Source: Nitrosomonas halophila (lineage in GTDB: Bacteria; Pseudomonadota; Gammaproteobacteria; Burkholderiales; Nitrosomonadaceae). From it: DNA of 62,987 nucleotides. Under the pieces are notes generated by a model that did not search any database, was not told the origin of the DNA, and saw only the letters and a program-made list of their open reading frames with translations. This document shows, in pieces, positions 7,688 through 18,388 of the stretch (positions are counted from its first letter, which is position 1; the number at the start of each line of letters is the position of its first letter). The DNA is taken from assembly GCF_900107165.1 (NCBI RefSeq), contig NZ_FNOY01000013.1:1-62987 (forward strand), in the 5' to 3' direction. Both the position numbers and the translations under genes were made by a program.

Positions 7688-8836
7688 CTAGCGCTTGGGC
7701 AGAAGGTGCCCAATTTCACGCCGCAGGAAGCTGTGGAAATGGGCCATGCCGGCTTCCATGGGCATTTGATAAGGGCCCACCTCGTTGATTCCCTGTTGAT
7801 AAAGCGCACGCCGTCCGGCAGTCATCCGTCTGCATATTTCATCATCTTCCTTCGCAGTTTCTCGATAGGCAGCCTGTTCTTGCTCCACAAATTCGCGTTC
7901 AAACAAGGCGATTTCTTCCGGATAGTAGAACTCGACCACATTCATGCAGGTTTCCACGCCAGTCGGATGGATCGTGCTGACCACGAGCGTATGCGGATAC
8001 CATTCAAGCATGATATTGGGATAATAGAGCAACCAGATGGCGCCATGGCGAGGCAGCCGTTGTTCATGTTGCTGCAATACCTGGGCATGCCAGCCAGCAT
8101 AAACCTCGGAACCGGCCCGAGCAAAATTGGGATTCACACCGACAGCCTGAACATTGTACCGATCGCCAAATTCCCAATCGAGTTTGCTTGTATCGACAAA
8201 ATGCCCCAATCCCGGGTGAAATGGGTCAACATGATAATCTTCCAGGTAGACTTCGATGAATGTTTTCCAGTTGCATGGATAATGATCAATCTGCACGCGA
8301 TCCAGCACATGCCCGGAAAAATCAAATTCCTCCCGTAGGCTCAAGCTGCTCAATTCCTGCGCAATATCGCGCTTGCCCGCAAACACCAGCCCGTTCCATT
8401 GCTGCAAAGTCGTCTTGCTCAAGTTCAGACAGGGATTCTTCTTGAAGTGAGGCGCACCCAATAGCTTGCCATCGGTTGCATAGGTCCAGCGATGAATCGG
8501 ACAGACGATATTTCTGGCATTGCCTTTTCCTTCCAGGATCAGTGCCTGACGGTGGCGGCAGATGTTCGACAGGAGCTCGATGCCATGTTCGTTATGGACC
8601 AGCATCCTGGCATTGTCCTGCCATGGCAATACATAATAATCTCCCTTGTTGGGGACCATCAGTTCGTGACCCACATATCCAGGCCCTTGATCGAACAAAA
8701 TCTGCTTTTCGATCTCAAACACCTGTGGATCCAGATACCATTCCACGGGAAGCTGCGGATGCAGTGCAGCGGAATCCAAAACTTGTGCTAAGCTGGACAT
8801 ATGCTTTTTAAGTACCACCTCCTGATCAATCATCAT
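7688..8836 (-). CDS. Rieske aromatic-ring-hydroxylating-type oxygenase, alpha subunit
   Basis: 382 residues. The N-terminal Rieske domain has Cys93-x-His95 (NICRHRQ) and Cys112-x2-His115 (VCPIHRW) to hold a [2Fe-2S] cluster. The C-terminal catalytic domain has the mononuclear iron ligands in EDYHVDPFHPG. This is the architecture of oxygenases such as choline or carnitine monooxygenase-like enzymes. No reductase gene is adjacent, so electrons must come from elsewhere. Substrate unknown. A second start is Met13 (8800). Confidence 0.85.
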   Translation of the reverse strand: MMIDQEVVLKKHMSSLAQVLDSAALHPQLPVEWYLDPQVFEIEKQILFDQGPGYVGHELMVPNKGDYYVLPWQDNARMLVHNEHGIELLSNICRHRQALILEGKGNARNIVCPIHRWTYATDGKLLGAPHFKKNPCLNLSKTTLQQWNGLVFAGKRDIAQELSSLSLREEFDFSGHVLDRVQIDHYPCNWKTFIEVYLEDYHVDPFHPGLGHFVDTSKLDWEFGDRYNVQAVGVNPNFARAGSEVYAGWHAQVLQQHEQRLPRHGAIWLLYYPNIMLEWYPHTLVVSTIHPTGVETCMNVVEFYYPEEIALFEREFVEQEQAAYRETAKEDDEICRRMTAGRRALYQQGINEVGPYQMPMEAGMAHFHSFLRREIGHLLPKR

Positions 8837-9123
8837 AAATCAAGTATTTTTATGCTATAAGAAATCAATCACCAAAACCATGAAAACGGCCCCAGGCCAT
8901 TCCCTGCCATACAGTCTTACAACATGTGCAGCATCCCGTTGGACAGCCAGTCACTTTGAGGATTTAATCACATCCCTTCGTGCATCGACTATAATTGCGG
9001 GATAAACCTAATAACCCACCCGAATCGTTGAACGCCGCATTATCCTCTTCTTTCATAAGATTACAATTGGCTGGCGTGATCAATGATCATCGGAATTGAT
9101 AACACACAAGATAAGTTGACTCA

Positions 9124-10506
9124 ATGAAATTACACTACAAGCAAACAGCCATCCCATTGCTGCTCACAAGCTTGTTCGCATTAACGCTGACAGCCTGTGA
9201 CAGTGAACAAGACGCAACCAGCGGAAAATCAACCACCTTGCGCCAAGGCCCGGCCACCGGAATATTGACGGATGCCGCCATTGAAGGCGTATCCTATGCC
9301 GCATCTTCAGGCGCATCGGGCATCACTGACGCAGCAGGCCTGTTCAAATTCAACTACGGTGATCGCGTTGAATTCCGGATTGGTCAATTGAACCTGGGTG
9401 AAGTTCCTGGAGCAGCTCTCATCACGCCGATCGAATTGGCTTCAGGCCATGCAAACAAACTGCAAAACCTGCTGATTCTGTTTCAGTCACTCGATGCCGA
9501 CAATGATCCAGGCAATGGCATCACCATTCCCCCTGCTGCGGCCGCCGCACTCGATGCATCCATCGATCTGAAAACCGCGCCCGAAGATTTTGTCAACGCG
9601 CCCGCTCTGCTTGCTGCACGGGAAGCCGCCGATATTCCAGGTGATATCAGAACCGCCGAACAGGCGAATGCACACTTTCTGTCCCAGGCAGTCAATCTAC
9701 TCGGCAACCATCTCTGGGCGAATTATGACGATTCCAGCGCCAGCTTCTTTCGCATGTCAACCGATGGCAGCGGAGAATATCTGCATGGCATCGCGACGGC
9801 CGATGACGTCTGTGATGCCAATCGCTCATGTGGCAGCAAAGTGGTTTTCACGGCTGGCGTGGAATACGGTGTCGCCGAAGCCACCGAGGTTGATGAACGT
9901 GGCTTCAAACTTGCCAGCACAACGGAAGTCGATACCAATCTTCAATCCGGCCTCTCACACCCGCGTCCTACCTGGCGCATCCATACCGATGGCGACGAGT
10001 TAATCATGTCAGACATTGTGGTTGTCCAGCGGGAAAGAGAACAGGCCAGTCTGTTTGGCGAGCTGTTTCACATTTCGAAACCCATCGAGCTCAGCTCCGA
10101 TGACGAAGTTGCCGAGACCGAGGTTCAAGAAACGCGCTATATGAAAATGGATAACAATCCGAGCGATATAGTCGGCGCATGGGCTGAGAGCAGAGACACT
10201 ATCAAGACACCCACTCTGCTGTTCTTTGCCAACAATCGCTATATGCTGGTCGATCCAGTCGGCACAGCGGGTCAATCAGCACCATCTGCCTGCGCCAAGC
10301 CTGGTGTAGAGTTTGCCACGTACGCATACGATACCGCCAGCAGTGCGCTCAAACTGTCAACCTTCATCTATAACACCAGCGGTTGCGCTGGCCTATCGGA
10401 GCATACCGGGCAGGCGCTGACGTTCAAAATCGATACGGATGGCCAAAGCGCAACCCTCGGCCGGGAAGGCCGGACGCCCATTACCCTGTACCGTATTTCC
10501 ATTTAA
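9124..10506 (+). CDS. Large secreted lipoprotein, function unknown
   Basis: 460 residues with a lipoprotein signal peptide (hydrophobic run, lipobox LTAC, Cys25). Then comes a segment TGILTDAAIEGVSYAASSGASG followed by ITDAAGLFKFNYGDRVEFRIG and LNLGEVP, a repeat-like beta unit seen at the N-terminus of several surface lipoproteins and adhesins in this group. The remainder is acidic and beta-rich. Cysteine pairs (DVCDANRSCG, SACAKPG, TSGCAG) could form disulfides. It stands alone, with about 290 bp of upstream DNA and priA 83 bp downstream on the same strand. Envelope location is firm; function is not. Confidence 0.75.
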   Translation: MKLHYKQTAIPLLLTSLFALTLTACDSEQDATSGKSTTLRQGPATGILTDAAIEGVSYAASSGASGITDAAGLFKFNYGDRVEFRIGQLNLGEVPGAALITPIELASGHANKLQNLLILFQSLDADNDPGNGITIPPAAAAALDASIDLKTAPEDFVNAPALLAAREAADIPGDIRTAEQANAHFLSQAVNLLGNHLWANYDDSSASFFRMSTDGSGEYLHGIATADDVCDANRSCGSKVVFTAGVEYGVAEATEVDERGFKLASTTEVDTNLQSGLSHPRPTWRIHTDGDELIMSDIVVVQREREQASLFGELFHISKPIELSSDDEVAETEVQETRYMKMDNNPSDIVGAWAESRDTIKTPTLLFFANNRYMLVDPVGTAGQSAPSACAKPGVEFATYAYDTASSALKLSTFIYNTSGCAGLSEHTGQALTFKIDTDGQSATLGREGRTPITLYRISI

Positions 10507-10589
10507 TCAAACCCCGCCAGGGGCATTGATTTCCCAGCGGGCCGGTTACGTCGCTGTCATTCGATAAACCGGCCCCAGAAAGCTACCGC

Positions 10590-12785
10590 ATGGCAATTAT
10601 CCGTGTCGCGCTTGATGTGCCAGTGGATTGCCTGTTCGACTACCTTGCTCCGGATGCCAGCATAACCGATATCGGCCTGCGCGTATGTGTGCCTTTTGGC
10701 AAGCGGCGAACACTGGGCATTATCCTGTCTGTCTGCACAGACACCTCTGTTCCGGGCAACAAGCTCAAGCAAGCCGAGCGGATCTACCGCGACATCCCTC
10801 CCCTGCCGCCCGCTTTGCTTGAATTATTCAAGTTCTGCAATCGCTACTATCACCACCCCATCGGGCAAGTGGTCATGAACAGCATACCCAACCGGTTACG
10901 CCAGTTCAAACTGACGATCGACCAGCCGTCCCGGGCATTTGCATGGGTGATCACAGACAAGGGGCGCCTGCTCGACGCCACCGATATCCCAGCCAGATCG
11001 AGAGCAAAACGGTTGCTGCTCACCACGCTCCAGGATAATGGCCAGATTCCACCCGAAGCTTTCAAGCAGATGAGCGCCCACAACCGGAAATTGCTGCGTG
11101 AATTTCTGGCGCTGGACTGGGTCACGCAAATGCCTCTCGTGCCGGGGCTCCCCACCGCCCAAACAGAGCCGCCCAGCCCGACACCCGAGCAAAACGCCGC
11201 CATAGCCGCCATTCTGGCCGATACTGGCATGTTTGCCCCATGGCTGTTACACGGCATCACGGGCAGCGGCAAAACCGAGGTCTATCTCCGTGTCACTGCC
11301 GCGCTGTTGAAACAGCAGCGGCAGGTGTTGCTGCTGGTGCCCGAAATCAATCTTACCCCGCAGCTGGAAGCAAGGTTCAAGCAGCGCTTTCCAGAAACGG
11401 CTGTGGTCAGTCTGCATAGTGGTTTGAATGACAATGAACGGCTGCAAGGCTGGCTACTTGCGCAACAAGGCAAGGCCGGCATTGTCCTGGGCACCCGCCT
11501 GGCTGTGTTTACACCACTACCCGAACTGGGCCTGATCGTAGTCGATGAAGAACAGGATCTCTCTTTCAAGCAGCAAGATGGTTTACGCTATTCCGCCCGC
11601 GATCTGGCTATTTACCGGGCAAAACAAGCTGGTGTACCCATCATTCTTGGTTCGGCCACCCCTTCACTGGAAAGTTACCAGCATGCTCTTGCAGGGCATT
11701 ACCGGCTATTACGCCTGCATTCCCGTGCAGTCAGCGGCGCAACGTTACCGGTCATACGCTGCATCGACTTACGCCTGACCAAAGCCCCGGAAGGACTTAC
11801 CGAGCCCTTGCTGACTGCATTACAGACAGCACTCTCGCAACAGCAGCAAAGTCTGGTATTCATCAACCGTCGTGGCTACGCGCCGGTATTGTTATGCAAA
11901 TCCTGTGGCTGGGTTGCAGCCTGCACGCGCTGCTCCAGCCGTCTGGTTGTGCACTTGCATGCCCGGCAGCTGCGTTGCCATTATTGCGGACACCAGCAAA
12001 CCGTTCCAGCCGCCTGCCCGGAATGCGGCGATCCAGATATATTGCCGTTCGGTCAAGGCACCCAGCGCATCGAAGCGGCCCTGCGCAGCCATTTTCCCGC
12101 AGCGCGCATCCTGCGCGTCGACCGTGACAGCATACGCCGCAAACATGCCTGGCAATCGGTGCTCGATGCCGTTCAGAATCAACAAGTGGATATTCTGGTA
12201 GGCACCCAGCTGCTTGCGAAGGGACATGACTTCCCCAATCTGTCACTGGTATGCATCCTCAACGCCGATGCATCACTCTACAGCACCGATTTTCGCGCGG
12301 AAGAACAATTATTCGCGCAACTGATGCAAGTGGCCGGGCGTGCCGGCCGGGCAGACATCCCTGGCACGGTTCTCATCCAGACCGAATTCCCTCATCATCC
12401 GCTATATCAGGCACTCAGCCGCCAAAACTATGACAGCCATGCCCGCACTCTCCTGAGAGAACGCCAGTTGACCCACTTCCCGCCATTTGCTTATCAGGCC
12501 GTACTGCGCGCAGAAGCAATCGTCATTGACAGTGCGTTGGCTTTTCTTGGCAAGGCTGCGAAAATAGCCACTGCCTGCGAGCAATTCGGCCAGATTCAAC
12601 TATTCGATCCGGTCCCTGCGCCGATGATGCGTCTCAAAGGCCGGGAACGCGCGCAGCTACTCGTGCATGCTCATTCGCGCAAGCACCTGCAAGAATTTCT
12701 GTTTGATTGGCAGCAACGCCTGCACACACTCGCCGCCCAAAAAAAAGTACGCTGGCATCTGGATATCGATCCTCTGATGCTATGA
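10590..12785 (+). CDS. priA: Primosomal protein N' (replication restart helicase)
   Basis: A 731-residue 3'-5' helicase that reloads DnaB at stalled forks. It has the N-terminal 3'-end-binding domain, then Walker A GITGSGKTEVYL, the DEEQ-type motif II in VVDEEQDLSFKQQDGLRY, GSATPSLES, and the paired-cysteine zinc region (CKSCGW, CTRCSSRL, CHYCGH, CPECGD). GTQLLAKGHDFPNLSLV and QVAGRAGRAD are helicase motifs V and VI. Full length for the family. A decayed mobile-element island begins about 160 bp downstream. Confidence 0.97.
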   Translation: MAIIRVALDVPVDCLFDYLAPDASITDIGLRVCVPFGKRRTLGIILSVCTDTSVPGNKLKQAERIYRDIPPLPPALLELFKFCNRYYHHPIGQVVMNSIPNRLRQFKLTIDQPSRAFAWVITDKGRLLDATDIPARSRAKRLLLTTLQDNGQIPPEAFKQMSAHNRKLLREFLALDWVTQMPLVPGLPTAQTEPPSPTPEQNAAIAAILADTGMFAPWLLHGITGSGKTEVYLRVTAALLKQQRQVLLLVPEINLTPQLEARFKQRFPETAVVSLHSGLNDNERLQGWLLAQQGKAGIVLGTRLAVFTPLPELGLIVVDEEQDLSFKQQDGLRYSARDLAIYRAKQAGVPIILGSATPSLESYQHALAGHYRLLRLHSRAVSGATLPVIRCIDLRLTKAPEGLTEPLLTALQTALSQQQQSLVFINRRGYAPVLLCKSCGWVAACTRCSSRLVVHLHARQLRCHYCGHQQTVPAACPECGDPDILPFGQGTQRIEAALRSHFPAARILRVDRDSIRRKHAWQSVLDAVQNQQVDILVGTQLLAKGHDFPNLSLVCILNADASLYSTDFRAEEQLFAQLMQVAGRAGRADIPGTVLIQTEFPHHPLYQALSRQNYDSHARTLLRERQLTHFPPFAYQAVLRAEAIVIDSALAFLGKAAKIATACEQFGQIQLFDPVPAPMMRLKGRERAQLLVHAHSRKHLQEFLFDWQQRLHTLAAQKKVRWHLDIDPLML

Positions 12786-12946
12786 CGCATATTTAGTGTC
12801 TGCCTGAAAACCAATTATATTATTACAAAACAACATGTTGCATGTTATTTTGGCAAGGAAGATTTACGGAATTCTGGCCAAAACTGCCATAAATAGCCCG
12901 TTTTAGTAGATTTTGAGCCATAAAAACCTCAAACTTCGACAATAGT

Positions 12947-13556
12947 TTGAGAGAATATCTACTTCCAGAAACCCACTTCATTCGAATCGAGTGCCTCATG
13001 CGCGTAGTTCAAAATGCCCAGATGAAATTAGGTGAAGTCGACATATCGGAAATCAAATTTGATTTACGGTCCCGAGACGACATACCGAAGATACTGCGCG
13101 GGTTGCAGCACCTGTACATAAACGTACCATTGCGCGAAGCAGTTTTTGCCCTGCTGGAAAGTGACATTGCACCCGAAGTGAACAAGCGCAATGGCCGCCC
13201 TGGCATGACGCTATGGAACATCCTGGTCTGTGGCGTATTACGCCTGGACCTGAATATCGACTACGACCGCCTTTACGAACTGGTCAATCAGCATCGAACG
13301 CTACGCCAAATGCTCGGACATAGCCTATATGATGAGAAGGCATATGCCTACCAAACTCTGGTGGATAACGTTGGGCGGCGCAGCCCGGCAAAGGCGGTGC
13401 GACTCCTTTGTCGTTGAAACCAACGTTCATTTCCCCACCGACATTAGCCTGTTATGGGATGCCATGCGCAAAGCGATCACGCTGACTGCACAATGGAGCG
13501 AAAGCCAACAGTTCAGCGACTGGCGTCAGTATCGCCACAATCTGCGCCAACTCCTC
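12947..13556 (+). pseudogene. ISNCY-type transposase remnant
   Basis: The first frame reads NAQMKLGEVDISEIKFDLRS, then a long N-terminal region including NGRPGMTLWNILVCGVLRLD and HRTLRQMLGHS, typical of ISNCY-family transposases. It ends at 13417 after a frame change. Another frame then gives RRCDSFVVETNVHFPTDISL, followed by LWDAMRKAI, the start of the catalytic part. Residues between LVDNV and RRCDSF are missing, so there is an internal deletion plus a frameshift. The rest of the transposase is replaced near 13556 by a fragment of an unrelated gene. Confidence 0.8.
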
Positions 13557-13557
13557 A

Positions 13558-14433
13558 TCCGGGGCCGAGCTGCCGTACTTCCCGTCTCTGAAAATTGCCT
13601 GCGGGCATTTCAGGAACAGCCAAGCGGAAACTGAAGAATACCGCGCCCTCGGCTCGGGATATGGTCGACTGGACCCCAGCAAGCATTTCATCGCCCGCGC
13701 CTCCGGTAATTCCATGAATGGCGGCAAGCGACCCATTCAGGATGGCGACTATCTGTTGCTGGAGCACATCAACCCGAACCAGGCCGGCTCGATCACCGGC
13801 AAAACACTCGCCATTGAACGCCTTGACGAAGCCGGTGATACCCAGTATCTGCTGCGCACGGTGCAAAAATCAGACGCTGGCGAGTATGTGTTGAAAGCCA
13901 CAAATCCGGAGTACGACGATATTGTTGTTACGCCGGAACTGAGCGAGCAGTTCCGCACCTTTGCCCGACTCAGAGGTGTGGTCGACCCGCTGGAGATGAT
14001 GATCGGCCAGGAGCTGATGCGAGAGGACATCCCGGAACTATTTGGCGAAACCTTCAATCCCGGAAACTGGCAAAGCGGCCATGTGTTCCTGAAAGACGCC
14101 AATGCCCATGTGCTGCTGGTCACCCTGAACAAGCAGGGCAAGGCTGAAGACCACCGCTATATCGACCACTGGATCGACGAAAACACCTTCCACTGGCAAA
14201 GCCAGCACGCCACCACCCCCGACAGCAAGCGCGGCTGGGAACTAATCAATCACAAGACTCTTCGCCATTTCATCCACCTATTCGTCCGCGACAACAAACT
14301 CCGTGCCGGTAAGGCTGCACCCTTCACCTACTACGGGCCCGTTGAATACCAGCGCCATGAAGGCAGTGCGCCGATGAGTGTGGTGTTGAAGTTGATGCAG
14401 CCCTGGCCCACGGATCGGCAGCATGAGTCTTGA
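13558..14433 (+). pseudogene. 3' fragment of a DUF3427 helicase-type gene with S24-like segment
   Basis: One open frame from 13558 reads GAELPYFPSLKIACGHFRNS, then an S24/LexA-like segment with FIARASGNSMNGGKRPIQDG, and later IDHWIDENTFHWQSQHATTP, ending at 14433. DUF3427 normally forms the C-terminus of large DEAD/DEAH helicase-nuclease proteins of about 1000 residues that belong to defence or mobile islands. Here only the last 290 residues or so remain, directly fused to a transposase remnant. The ATG at 13714 is inside the domain, so a functional product is unlikely. The SGNSM serine matches the S24 serine position, but I did not confirm a lysine partner. Confidence 0.75.
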
Positions 14434-14806
14434 AAGCCTGCCAATACGGCGCCGCTGTTGCTTATCACACACTTGACGACGCATCACACCGGCTCACCTT
14501 GGGTCTGCCCATGCAGCTCTGCATGGCGCTCAAGGTCATCCTTCAGGGATGCTGAGCAGGCAAAGATCAGCTTGGCGGTTTCGGCCCTGGACATGACGCC
14601 AAGCGCAGTTTGCTGGTGGTCACGGTGTTATTCCCCGCTGGTGGATCAGTAGTTGGTAGGGTCTCAAATCTTCGTGAGCTTGGATAAGTTCGAGAGCTGG
14701 TACTGATACGCGCATTGAGCGTAAAATAATGCCAGTAGATACCTTGACCCGCACGGTTGTCAACATCGGTTAACTGGGCAACAGCCAAAATGCCATAACC
14801 GACTCA
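14434..14806. other. Non-coding or decayed stretch
   Basis: No reading frame here resembles a family I recognise on either strand. It lies between two pseudogenes and is probably remnant accessory DNA. Confidence 0.5.
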
Positions 14807-15011
14807 ATGAAACGACCCGACACCTGCGGAAATCCGTGAAGTACGCATAACTTCCGGACTGACCCAGACGGAAGCAGCTCACAAGATTCAAGCCTCCTTG
14901 CGAGAATGGCAGCAATGGAGGGTGGATGACCGGGCGATGCTCCTTGGTCTTCTTGAATTTTTCATGCTCCAAAACAGGCAGCAGCCACTCGTCAATGATC
15001 CAGAAGCGTGA
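14807..15011 (+). pseudogene. Small HTH regulator broken by one extra base
   Basis: From ATG at 14807 the frame reads MKRP and then stops after a few codons. In the next frame it continues PAEIREVRITSGLTQTEAAH, KIQASLREWQQW and LLEFFMLQ to a TGA at 15011. Intact homologues begin MKRPTPAEIRE, so one inserted base near 14819 explains the break. The fold is the helix-turn-helix type found in small mobile-element or antitoxin-like regulators of about 68 residues. No partner toxin is recognisable next to it. Confidence 0.7.
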
Positions 15012-15079
15012 AACGCAAGAAGCCTCCTGCCAAATCAGCTCCAAAAGCATTGCAGAGAAAACATAAACACTTGTTCCAC

Positions 15080-17701
15080 ATGACGAATATTGATAATTCC
15101 TCGCACACCCCCATGATGCGCCAATATCTGCGCATCAAGGCGCAGCACTCAGACAAGCTCCTGTTTTACCGCATGGGAGATTTCTACGAGCTGTTTTACG
15201 AAGATGCCGAGAAAGCGGCACGCCTGCTGGATATCACGCTCACCCAGCGCGGCGCTTCGGCTGGGCAGCCGATCAAAATGGCGGGCGTCCCGTTCCATGC
15301 TGCGGATCAATACCTGGCCAGACTGGTCAAGCTGGGAGAAACGATCGCCATTTGCGAACAAACCGGTGATCCGGCCACCAGCAAGGGGCCCGTGGAACGT
15401 CAGGTCACACGCATCATTACACCAGGCACCCTGACAGATGCGGCATTGCTGGAAGAACGCCGCGACAGCATTGTCATGGCACTGGCAATGCACCGGGGCA
15501 CCATCGGCCTGGCATGGCTCAACCTGGCTGCAGGCGATCTGCGTGTCTTGGAAACTGCTCCGGAGAATCTGGCAAATGAGCTGGAACGGCTGCGTCCAGC
15601 GGAGCTGTTGCTGCCGGAATCACTCCAGCTGCCGCTGGCATTGGATGATGGCGCGACACACCAGCGCTTGCCCGATTGGCAATTCGATTTCGATCGCGCG
15701 CACCAGTTGCTGACCCGCCAATTTGGCACGCATGATTTGGCTGCATTTGGCGGTGAAGCACTCCATGCATCGCTTCAGGCAGCGAGCGCACTGTTCGACT
15801 ACATCCGGGTCACACAACACACAGCGAGCGATGCCAGTGCAGAACCCGTACTCAGCCACTTGCGCACCCTGCACGTCGAACAGCATGACAGCTATTTGCG
15901 CATGGATGCTGCCACACGCCGCAACCTGGAACTGACTATAACCTTGCGCGGGGAGGATGCGCCCACGCTGCTCTCGCTGCTGGACACTTGCTCGACCAGC
16001 ATGGGCAGCCGCCTGTTGCGGCACTGGTTGCATCACCCCTTGCGGGATCGCGCCATTCTGCAACGGCGCTACGACACCATCTCCGCCCTGATCGATCCGG
16101 AGCCCTCCGCGCTGTACGCGACAATCCGGGAACCACTCAAACATGTTGTGGATATCGAGCGCATTACAAGCCGTATTGCGTTGAAAACCGCCCGCCCTCG
16201 CGACTTGTCCGGCCTGCGCGACAGCCTGGCTATCGCGCCCGATATCGGCAAGCTGCTGGCAACCAGCCCTGCGTCAGCAGTCAATCGTTTCGCTACCGGC
16301 ATGATGCCCGATGTCGCGCTCAGCAAATTGCTGACCGATGCCTTGCAGCCCACTCCCGGCACGGTGATACGCGAAGGGGGCGTCATCGCGCCTGGCTTTG
16401 ATGGCGAACTGGATGAGTTGCGCGCCCTGCACGATAACTGCGCCGAATTTCTGCTGCAATTGGAAGCGCAAGAACGTGAGCGCACCGGGATTTCCGGTCT
16501 TAGGGTGGAATACAATCGGGTGCATGGCTTTTATATCGAAATTTCGCGCGCACAGAGCGAGAATATTCCGGCCGATTATCGCCGCAGACAAACGCTCAAG
16601 AATGTCGAGCGGTATATCACACCGGAATTGCAGGCGTTCGAGAGCAAGGCCCTGACAGCGCGAGAACAAGCGCTTGCGCGCGAAAAAGAGCTATACGATT
16701 TGCTGTTGGAACAGTTGCAAGCTTTCATCGCGCCGTTGCAGAAGATGGCCCGATTGGTTGCGGAACTGGATGTTTTGTGTGCCTTTGCCGAACGCGCAAA
16801 TATGCTGGGCTACAGCAGGCCCCTGTTTTCCAATGATCCTGTCCTGACAATTGAGGCTGGCCGCCACCCCGTCGTGGAAAGCCAAGTTGAGCAATATATC
16901 GCCAATGATGTACAACTGGGCGCCGTAACCCGTACAGGCAGGCAAATGCTGATCATCACTGGGCCCAACATGGGAGGCAAGTCCACTTATATGCGTCAGA
17001 CGGCTCTGATCGTTTTGCTGGCGCATTGCGGAAGTTTTGTGCCGGCCCGGCATGCATGCATGGGGCCAATTGATCAGATTTTCACGCGGATTGGCGCATC
17101 CGATGATCTGGCCGGCGGACGCTCGACTTTTATGGTCGAAATGACTGAAGCCGCCAACATCCTGCGTCATGCCACTGCACAAAGCCTGGTGCTGGTCGAT
17201 GAAATCGGCCGCGGCACATCAACCTTCGACGGCCTTGCGCTCGCTTTTGCCATTGCCCGCTATTTGTTGGGTCAGAACCGGAGCTATACCCTGTTTGCGA
17301 CCCATTACTTCGAGCTCACGCAACTGGCACAGGAATTCCCGCAGGCTGCCAATGTTCATGTCAGCGCAATCGAACACAAGCAACGGATAGTGTTTCTGCA
17401 TGCAGTCAAGGAAGGACCGGCCAGTCAGAGCTATGGATTGCATGTCGCGGCATTGGCGGGCGTGCCAGACAAAGTCATCAAAGCCGCCAGAAAAATTCTC
17501 GCCAGGCTGGAACAGGAAGCGATTGGCAGAAACCCGCAGCAAACATTATTTGAAGAAATCGGCGAGGATGAAAACGACGTAGCCTGCCCCGCTCATCCGG
17601 TACTCGCTCATCTCGAACGCATTCACCCGGATGAACTCACGCCCAAGGAAGCGCTGGAACAGATTTACTTGATGCGATCAATGCTTGATCGGACAATATG
17701 A
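15080..17701 (+). CDS. mutS: DNA mismatch repair protein MutS
   Basis: An 873-residue mismatch sensor. The mismatch-binding Phe-x-Glu lies in [14 protein letters not shown] near the N-terminus, after [15 protein letters not shown]. The ATPase has Walker [14 protein letters not shown], the DELGR-type motif as [13 protein letters not shown], and [10 protein letters not shown] begin at 15080 ([15 protein letters not shown]); the frame is open back to 15008 but those 24 residues are lysine-rich and atypical. Pseudogene sequence runs to within 70 bp of the start. Confidence 0.97.
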   Translation: MTNIDNSSHTPMMRQYLRIKAQHSDKLLFYRMGDFYELFYEDAEKAARLLDITLTQRGASAGQPIKMAGVPFHAADQYLARLVKLGETIAICEQTGDPATSKGPVERQVTRIITPGTLTDAALLEERRDSIVMALAMHRGTIGLAWLNLAAGDLRVLETAPENLANELERLRPAELLLPESLQLPLALDDGATHQRLPDWQFDFDRAHQLLTRQFGTHDLAAFGGEALHASLQAASALFDYIRVTQHTASDASAEPVLSHLRTLHVEQHDSYLRMDAATRRNLELTITLRGEDAPTLLSLLDTCSTSMGSRLLRHWLHHPLRDRAILQRRYDTISALIDPEPSALYATIREPLKHVVDIERITSRIALKTARPRDLSGLRDSLAIAPDIGKLLATSPASAVNRFATGMMPDVALSKLLTDALQPTPGTVIREGGVIAPGFDGELDELRALHDNCAEFLLQLEAQERERTGISGLRVEYNRVHGFYIEISRAQSENIPADYRRRQTLKNVERYITPELQAFESKALTAREQALAREKELYDLLLEQLQAFIAPLQKMARLVAELDVLCAFAERANMLGYSRPLFSNDPVLTIEAGRHPVVESQVEQYIANDVQLGAVTRTGRQMLIITGPNMGGKSTYMRQTALIVLLAHCGSFVPARHACMGPIDQIFTRIGASDDLAGGRSTFMVEMTEAANILRHATAQSLVLVDEIGRGTSTFDGLALAFAIARYLLGQNRSYTLFATHYFELTQLAQEFPQAANVHVSAIEHKQRIVFLHAVKEGPASQSYGLHVAALAGVPDKVIKAARKILARLEQEAIGRNPQQTLFEEIGEDENDVACPAHPVLAHLERIHPDELTPKEALEQIYLMRSMLDRTI

Positions 17702-17782
17702 TGCTGACTGGCGGGGCATCATCATGCATGGACAGCCGCCCTGCCAGTCATATTACGAGATCCAACAGATCATCCGGCTCCG

Positions 17783-18262
17783 TTAATGCTCATGGCCCTG
17801 TGGTCCGTGGACATGGCCGTGCGCAAGCTCTTCCGTTGTCGCTGGCCGAACTGCCGTGACCGTACATTCGAAGCGCAATGCCATGCCGGCATAGGGGTGG
17901 TTGCCGTCCACCACCACAATATCGTCAGTCACATCTGTCACGGTATAAATCAGGAAATCATCCGAACCCTCTTCCCCGCCCTCGAACTGCATCCCGATAG
18001 CCACTTCCTCGGGAAAGGCGCTCCGGGGCTCGACCCGCATCAGTTCAGTGTCATAGTCGCCAAATGCTTCTTCTGGTTCCATCAACAGTGACAGCGTATG
18101 CCCGATTTCCTTCTCATGCAAGGCTTCCTCCACCGTAGGGAAAATGCCATCAAAACCACCGTGCAGGTAACTGATCGGTATTTCGGTTTCCTCCAGGATC
18201 TTGCCTTCCGGGTCGATCATTTTATAGTGCAAGGAAACCACTGTATTCTTTTCTATACGCAT
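17783..18262 (-). CDS. slyD: FKBP-type peptidyl-prolyl isomerase, SlyD-like
   Basis: A 159-residue protein: an FKBP domain split by the insert-in-flap chaperone domain (EIPISYLHGGFDGIFPTVEEAL, then EEAFGDYD and GNHPYAGMALRFECTV). The C-terminus HGHVHGPQGHEH is rich in histidine, as expected for metal binding in SlyD. It catalyses proline isomerisation, assists folding and may deliver nickel to hydrogenase-type enzymes. Single gene upstream of the mutS 3' end, convergent with it. Confidence 0.92.
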   Translation of the reverse strand: MRIEKNTVVSLHYKMIDPEGKILEETEIPISYLHGGFDGIFPTVEEALHEKEIGHTLSLLMEPEEAFGDYDTELMRVEPRSAFPEEVAIGMQFEGGEEGSDDFLIYTVTDVTDDIVVVDGNHPYAGMALRFECTVTAVRPATTEELAHGHVHGPQGHEH

Positions 18263-18388
18263 ACTTCCTCCGCCTGTCCAAGGCTTTCATGTAGTTGATA
18301 AAACGCTTTATTTACGATGTGCACAACACTTGTCACTGCGCCCTATTCCCGCATGCTGGCTGAATCCACTCTGTTTATGTCAGAAAAA

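Noticed and set aside
7006..7788. Plus-strand frame of 260 codons
   Set aside because: Antisense to the EamA permease; very rich in Gln and His, a usual shadow of membrane coding.
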